64,000 nt of DNA from Solanum dulcamara (taxonomy: Eukaryota > Streptophyta > Magnoliopsida > Solanales > Solanaceae): positions 72,681,501 to 72,745,500 of the forward strand of contig NC_077240.1 in NCBI RefSeq assembly GCF_947179165.1, written 5' to 3'. This document shows positions 57,944-64,000 of this stretch, piece by piece. Within the stretch, counting starts at the first letter, position 1. Each line of letters starts with the position of its first letter. The position numbers and the translations under genes are program-made. Below the pieces are notes generated by a model, which saw only the letters and a program-made list of their open reading frames with translations, had not been told where the DNA came from and ran no database searches.

Positions 57944-60900
57944 TCATATCAAACAACATGGAGGCGAAGTGTCAGAATATATCCCCACCCACCCCCACAA
58001 AAGAGTATAAATGGCCTTAGGAGCGAGGATTTTAAATGGAACATAAACTTGACGACAAGGAAAGAGAGGGAGAGTGCAGATTTTAAGGGTTCCAAGCAAA
58101 ACAATCAATTTTTGCACTGCAATTTTGCAAGACTTACAGTAGCGAACGATCTTCCAGTGTTGATTCCTGTTGTCTCCTTTCCACCATTCCCAAAGAGCAA
58201 CAGTAGTCCCATCGCGGACACCTCCATGCTCCTTATCAGCATTCCATGCATCTAGATTGAGGTTAATGTTATTGACCATCCTAATTGCTCGATAACCATC
58301 ACCCACATCCCTGCTCTCTGTCCATAAGATTGATGCATCAAGAACATCGGGGTTGTACGGGGTGAGCTGCACCTGTAAAAGAAGTTCAATAGGAATGTTA
58401 CTTTCTATGTTTCCTTCCCTATCAGAAGCCATGTAATATTAGTACGACAGGACCCCTGAACAACAGTATGTTCATTACCCCTGGGCATAGTAAAATCTAT
58501 TTTCAGGCATTTGAAGCAAAGGAAGGTGCATGGAGGCAAGGAGGGCAAATATTAGTTGAAGTTGCATATACCAAGTGTATGCCATCTGAAGGGAACAGGA
58601 CAATAGCAATTCCTATCACAAGGAACAAGGTTTAAGATGCCAATACTTATTGTATAAACTCAAGCCATAATGTCCATGTTTCACCAATTTTCCATTAACT
58701 ATGAGGTTTTCTGCAGTTAATGGATTCAAAACTTAACTTAACATGGCTACGATTTCCCTTTTTTCTAGGTCTAACAGGAGTTAACCCATAGCCTTGGTCT
58801 ATTGCTATGTTTCATCTACCCAAGACTTTTCTCATGTTTGATAAGCCTATGCAAGTTGCATTTCGTGTTATATTATAAGAGTTTCATTTCTTCTTTTTGA
58901 TAAAGAAAAAAAAAGACATAAAACTCCTATATTAAGCACAAAAAATGCAATTTGCATAAGAAAGTATATGCAAGTTGGGTTAAGAAAGTATATGGACACT
59001 ATCTTGTTTTATTTATACCATGTCAAATCTTGATGTTAAAAGACGGGTTATTCATACATACTTTCTTCGTGTTTCAAGGTACGAATTCTGGGACAAATTT
59101 TCTTTCAGGAGGGATGATACATTCTGAGATAGCCACTTTAACACATGAAAGCATATGAAACCTCAGAAGATCATGGCAAGAGGATATGAAGGCTCACAAT
59201 AGGCTAAAGTGGCGAGTCAAGTGGAGGATTTTCAAGAGAGCCTACATTGCATGGTAGCCGTAGTCTCATTATGCAGTGGCTAGTTTTGTAATACAATAAA
59301 CGATAGAGATTACGGCATCTTCCGGGTTGGTTCATATCTACAAATGGATAAGATCCTAGTCTAGTCTATAGGAGGTTTTGAAAAGAAAGGAGCAATGATA
59401 ATCATAATAAATTCCTTTGCATCTTCCAGGTCGGTTCGTATCAGGCACAAGAAATTATCCTAGACATTAATCTTCCTAATTCTAACATAAAGGATGATAC
59501 CCATCAGCTTCTGCAAAAGAAAAAAGAATGAACAATATAACGCTGCCTCCTTAAAGCCAAATCCAAGTGACCAGGGTGTACAAACAAGTGCTAAAAATCT
59601 TCTTAACCAATAAGCTACCATTGGTTGTGCAGAGTCACGGTTCTGTTTGGCAATTTATACGAGTTGTCTTGATCATCGATCTAGAACTAGATGGTGCAAA
59701 GAACATTTAAGTTCAGTATGATATCCAAGACCAACTAAAGCCCTGTTTGTTTCTACTTAATGATGTCTAAATCATTTAGATCTCAACTAATCAAATGCAT
59801 TTGTTTTTTCTTCTAAAACCACTCTTAAAACCATGTTTCAGCTACAAAACACAACCAACCACATCTGATAAATTTCTTACACTTTAAAGTTGCTAACATT
59901 AACCCCAAAAGAAGCAGCACATCTGCCCTCACCCATCTTTTTAAGGCTGTCTCACCTATCTAGAGGGGCTCAGTAATCTGGGTCCAATGAGTTATTCACA
60001 CCCCAACAAAATGAAGCATGCGTAGGATCTCTTGCTAAAAGAGGGGAATTCGATATTTACTAGAAGAGTCTCTTTCGTGTTGGAGCACATATCATAAAGA
60101 TAGCAAAAACTTTATAGGCAATAACACCATTTAGTTTTTCTCCACCTCTTCCTTCAGATAAAAGTAATGCACAAATAATCAACATTATCTTCTTATTTTT
60201 CCTTTTTAAAGAGTAAATATTAATTAATAATAGATGCATGTCAGTAGTGTTTAACTTCTATAGTTGTTTAATTTATAGCATATGATCTTTATCTGTCAAC
60301 TACAAGTGCAAGTTCTAGATCTCGGCATGATAAAGTAAATGAAAGTGTGCTCTCTCTAATAGCTCAAATGGTCAAGCAATTTAACATGGTATCAGTGTAG
60401 GCAAGATCCTGAATTCGAGTCTCACCACCAAACAAAACCCCTTCAGTTATATATTGGATTACACTTTCACTCAAAACATCTAAGGTTTCTCTCCCTCCAT
60501 AATGTCCAAACAATCCATACTTGAATATTTATTTCTTCTAAAAGAACACATAACTGAGCCTTCAAATAATTAAATTATCATTCCTAGTCAACATTAAATT
60601 GCAAAAGATTCATTTTCCTGTTTTTTTCTAGCCAACTTGTGAAAAAACCCAGCATGCATCATTTGCAAGTCAGAGCATTTGCATTAGGTAGAAATAACCT
60701 GCACTAAAAGCCGCCAGATAAAACACACAAAATAAATTGAGAATCACGAAGCATACATCTGATACAGCGGAAATCCACACGTAAGTGGATACCACAATCA
60801 AACACTCAAGGGATAGACCTAGGAGCCAAAAGTTGAAGATATTAGACGCAGGTTGATATACATACACAATACAGTGCACAAATAATTGACTGGACAGTGA

Positions 60901-62065
60901 TTTTCTTTACGCCGCACACACTCACAGTCCTCATCTCCATTTCTTAACCACCACAACTCCACCATTAAACGTCCATCTCCACCATGGATACTACTTGAAG
61001 CACCCCAAAAAATTACAAGTCATACATTTGCATTAGGTAGAAATCTCTAACCTCCTTTCCAGGACAAAGAAATGGGTTGGCTATTCTTCGATGAGCCCTA
61101 GATGTAAAGGGGTTCAAAGTTCATTCCTTTGTGAAGTTTAACATCATACAGACATCATGGAGGATATCATCAAACTATGAAGCACAAAAAAACTAGCAAT
61201 ATCTAATCAAATAGAATGATAAGGAACATTTTATTATTATTTTTCAGAGCTTATGGTTAGCCAAGAATTGAACATACAGGGTGAGAGGCGCCAATAGAGT
61301 GCTTCAGGGCCAGTCCTGAAGCTTTATTAACCAGAGCAAAGCTTGGAAATCCCTCTTCATCCTTACATTTAGTGCTGAACTTCTCATCTTTATACCAGTG
61401 CTGAAGCAATTTCCACCCATTACAACAAATTCACAGTAAGCCAAAAAAAAAATTAAAAAAAAGAAGAAAAGAGAACCTACTTGAAATGGATCTGATGGAT
61501 CATTAGAGGCAAGAACTACTTTTCCGTCACGGATAGTGAGAGAGTAATTGGTATCAGCTTTGGTATAAACCCTAAAAGAAGGTTTATCCATGAGCTCTGG
61601 ATCTGAAGTTTGATGGTGGAAAAATGAAGGCACATGTGGTTGAAAACGATGACGATCATGATGACGATCAACACTCTCACTCTCATGAGACACGTGTTGG
61701 ACGGAGGAATAGCCGGAAGTAGGTGGTTGAGGTTGCGATGGTGGTGGGGCCTCATAGTAATCAGACATCGGCGGTGGACGATTGTAAGATCCACCATAGT
61801 TCTCCTCCATTGGCGGCGGTGGATAATTAGTCCGTCCATAACTATCATCCATCGGTGGCGGAGGATAATGAGGACGGCCATAATTAGCTTCCATTGGTGG
61901 TGGTCCACCTACATGGGAAGTATGAAAGACATGGCCAACTTGAGGAGGAGGGGGGGGTTCATCGTAGGATGACGGTGGTCGGTGGCCGGGAGGTGGAAAT
62001 TCTTCGTCGTTCTCGCGACGGTGGTGATGGTGGCCGTGGTTGGGATGTCCAAAAGGATATTCCAT
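57944..62065 (-). CDS. EUL-domain lectin (ricin-B-like, EULS3 type)
   Basis: Cytosolic/nuclear stress-related plant lectin type; EUL domains bind mannose- and galactose-containing glycans. Exons (minus): 61481-62065, 61278-61400, and 58372 down to a 3' end I cannot fix. Exon 1 (195 codons) starts MEYPFGHPNHGHHHH and is His/Pro-rich with repeated PPPPM(D/E) and YGR units, then KPSFRVYTKADTNYSLTIRD begins the EUL domain. Exon 2: HWYKDEKFSTKCKDEEGFPS. Exon 3: QLTPYNPDVLDASILWTES, DGYRAIRMVNN, LNLDAWNADKEHGGVRDGT, ALWEWWKGDNRNQHWKIV. The domain ends near 58138, exactly at a GTAAGT donor (58137-58132). Without splicing the frame continues to a stop at 57944 through non-homologous sequence. Intron 2 is 2.9 kb. 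Expected length about 315 aa. Confidence 0.88.
60360..60470 (+). repeat. tRNA-like SINE candidate in EUL lectin intron 2
   Basis: TAGCTCAAATGG (A-box-like, 60360) and GAATTCGAGTCTC (B-box-like, 60411) are spaced as in tRNA-derived SINEs. Tail unclear. Possibly a degraded Solanaceae SINE. Confidence 0.4.
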
Positions 62066-62105
62066 TGATACATAAAATTAAATTTAGCAGGATCTTTTTC
62101 TTTGC

Positions 62106-62121
62106 TTCTACATTATATAGA
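62106..62121 (-). promoter_or_regulatory. Possible TATA box of EUL lectin gene
   Basis: CTATATAATG on the minus strand (62111-62120), about 45-55 bp upstream of the ATG. This would leave a very short 5' UTR, so a more distal start or a 5' UTR intron is also possible. Confidence 0.3.
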
Positions 62122-62659
62122 TATCCCATTTTGTTGGTGCGTGTGACATCTGTCGTGTTTATTTATGTTTGTTAAGCTACCTTGATTGAATAATACTGTT
62201 TTTTTTTTCCACCGGCTATCTAGAGCTCGTGGAGTTCCGATTAAATTTAGATCGCGCATTATAGAATTCATTCGGAGATAGCATTTTCAATAGAATTTTT
62301 TTTATACTCATTGTTCGAACCCGACACCTCTAATTAAGAGTGAAACAGTCTACCACAGTGCCACAATTCATGTCGATAAAAATGCATGTTTTCTACTATA
62401 CACTATATTATACATTAATACATTATACAGATCCCATTAAGTTGTTGTGTGTCGTGATTGAGTTGTTAAGCTATCTTAATTGAGCTTTTAAAATGAGAAG
62501 AAATCAGAGCAACACTACTATTATTAGATTTGACAAAAACGATACTCTTAACTCGAATGACCCTAAAATCAAACAACATCATCGAGTCGCTCGCTATTTT
62601 ATCGTAACTTTAAGGGGAAAAAATATATATACTTCTCAATTTTGCTATTTAGAGCTGAT
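62122..62659. other. EUL lectin 5' flank
   Basis: Mostly AT-rich. 62310-62375 holds TTCGAACCCGACACCTCTAA followed by a CCACAGTGCCACAA phrase, similar to widespread plant SINE/tRNA-like tails (reads like a decayed tRNA-derived repeat). The phrase TTGTTAAGCTA.CTT.ATTGA is present at 62169 and 62462, a 290-bp-spaced duplication. Confidence 0.4.
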
Positions 62660-63410
62660 ATTTCTTTTATTATAAAAGTGGCTCTTATATATACCCCTAT
62701 TATTATACAAATGACTCATATATATCCTTAACTTCTGACTAAAGTGAAAAAAATAATTTTAAATTATTTTTCAAAAAAATTAAACCATATGGGGTATATT
62801 TGAATTTGATCCTTCTCACACGTATTTTTTTTGAATTTTTTATTTCAACGGCTAATTTGAAAATATTATTTTGATGATCAAATTTATTTATGTTTCACCA
62901 ATTTTCGGGTAAAATTTATTATAGATGTCCCAATTTTATTTTACAAAAAATTAAACTATAATGTAGCTACTGCAAAAAATAGTTTTAAATTACACTATAA
63001 CCACAAAAACATAGTTTCAAATTTGTTTCTTACTTTTTTTTCTTTTTCATTCATATTTCTTTCTTTATATAATTCTTATCTTTTACACTAAAGAATGAAA
63101 GAAAAAATAAGAATAAGAATAAGAAACTCAAATAATAATAATCAAATAAGTCAAAAATAATATATGTGTGAAAAATATTAAATATATCATGAACTTTACT
63201 AGAAAGATCATATATACACTACATGGGAAAAAAATTTAAACTAATTTTTTCACTTCCATTAGATGATAGATATATATATGTGTGAGTTATTTTTATAACG
63301 ATAAAAATATATTTAAATCACTTTTATAACAATAAAAATATATATGAATCATTTTTATAACAAGCTATATAAGCTCTAAATAACAAATTTGAAAAGTAAT
63401 CAAGACCTTT
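62660..63410. repeat. Dispersed AT-rich repeat related to 15756-16080
   Basis: Shares TTTTGATGATCAAATTTATT and the AAATTTATTATAGATGTCCC phrase with 15756-16080. Both flanks are low-complexity; near 63260-63360 short TTTTATAAC.ATAAAAATATAT units repeat three times. Confidence 0.45.
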
Positions 63411-63865
63411 TCCCTCATTTAAATTTAACATCTCCTTGGAAAGATTTTTACTGGTCACCTTTTCCTTTCTAGTGTTCTACTTAAAATTTTAAAGTTATTT
63501 TTTAACTTTTGAAAATGTTTATATTTAAAATAAGTTAAATTTTTTTAAAAAAAGTCAAAAGTTAAAAATTGGTTCCCCTCCTACTTTTTTTTGACTTAAA
63601 AGTCATTTTTAAGTCAATCCAAGCGAGCTCTTATTATCCCACTAAATTATTTTTAACCAAATTAAATACCTTATTTTCATTTATTTTTTAACCTGCTATA
63701 TTATCATGTTGTCAGGGCGCGTAAATATTTTAAAAAATAGTCTCTAACAAATATAAAAAAGCCATGTGGCATTGCAAATTGAATTCATTTTAAAAGAAAA
63801 AGACCTATCTTTCTCAAATTAATTCAAACATCATGAACAACCATCGAAGCTTGTTGGAGTGTTCA
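63411..63865. other. Intergenic, no gene seen
   Basis: AT-rich, with a run of AAAAGTTAAAAATT-type phrases. Nothing gene-like. Confidence 0.4.
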
Positions 63866-64000
63866 TATAACACCTCGCAAATTCTAAACAAAGGATTAAA
63901 CCATATCTACCAAAATATATATGCAGAATTAGGTGGCCAATGCTTCAAAATTTGAGTTTCACGGACACAATCTGCGAGTCGTGAATCAGACCACAGATCG
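63866..64000 (+). repeat. Possible gypsy LTR start cut by window end
   Basis: AACACCTCGCAAATTC and later GAGTCGTGAATCAGACCAC resemble the beginning of Solanaceae Ty3-gypsy LTRs of the TGTAACACC type (compare 19429). The expected TG start reads TATAACACC here and the element runs out of the window. Confidence 0.3.

Noticed and set aside
60360..60425. Functional tRNA gene
   Set aside because: A- and B-box-like words are present but no acceptor stem or clover-leaf closure could be made; a SINE relic is more likely.
61516..61972. Long frames overlapping the EUL lectin exon 1 in other frames and strand
   Set aside because: Shadows of the repetitive proline-rich exon; the correct frame joins the EUL domain across GT-AG introns.

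Overview
This is a repeat-rich segment of a flowering-plant nuclear genome, almost certainly Solanaceae and probably Solanum. Reasons: interrupted genes with GT-AG introns; a 3' LINE/TS-SINE-type sequence with TTG-rich tail; GTTGCTCGGAC-type foldback MITEs; Tork/Tnt1-like Ty1-copia and Tat-type Ty3-gypsy elements of the kind common in tomato and potato. The species is inference; no search was run.

Layout. 1-1.6 kb: a copia-type LTR. 1.6-14.0 kb: two tandem ten-exon serine carboxypeptidase-like genes (S10 family, SCPL45-like) on the minus strand. Both have the Ser-Asp-His catalytic motifs and matching exon phases, giving predicted proteins of 497 and 480 aa. Between them lie a 2.9-kb non-autonomous CACTA transposon with perfect 3-bp target duplication and a three-copy 180-bp repeat. 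14-16.4 kb: LTR-like and MITE-like relics. 16.9-28.3 kb: a large LTR element with no recognisable coding domain, whose left LTR carries a 3.35-kb solo LTR of another family; the empty site survives in its right LTR. 28.6-32.4 kb: a pectate lyase gene (minus strand, 4 exons) with two single-base frame disruptions, so most likely a pseudogene. 32.8-37.4 kb: a degenerate Ty1-copia element (plus strand) with two 0.49-kb LTRs.

37.5-54.7 kb: the most interesting unit, a 17-kb Tat-lineage Ty3-gypsy array on the minus strand. It contains gag, protease, RT, RNase H, a second RNase H domain and integrase, all broken by stops. It is arranged LTR - internal - LTR - gag fragment - truncated LTR, with near-matching 5-bp flanks. 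Between pol and the 3' LTR, on the opposite strand, lies an apparent transcription unit: TATA box, leader exon, a 2.4-kb intron full of tandem repeats (188-bp and 92-bp periods), then a decayed plant mobile domain (PMD) gene with a coiled-coil tail.

54.7-64 kb: foldback elements and a Euonymus-lectin-like (EULS3-type) gene on the minus strand, with a proline-rich N-terminus and a ricin-B-like EUL domain. The window ends inside what looks like another LTR.

Working host genes are probably the two SCPL genes and the EUL lectin. The rest is mobile DNA, its remains, or intergenic sequence. Exon limits were read by eye from splice sites, phase and paralogue comparison.
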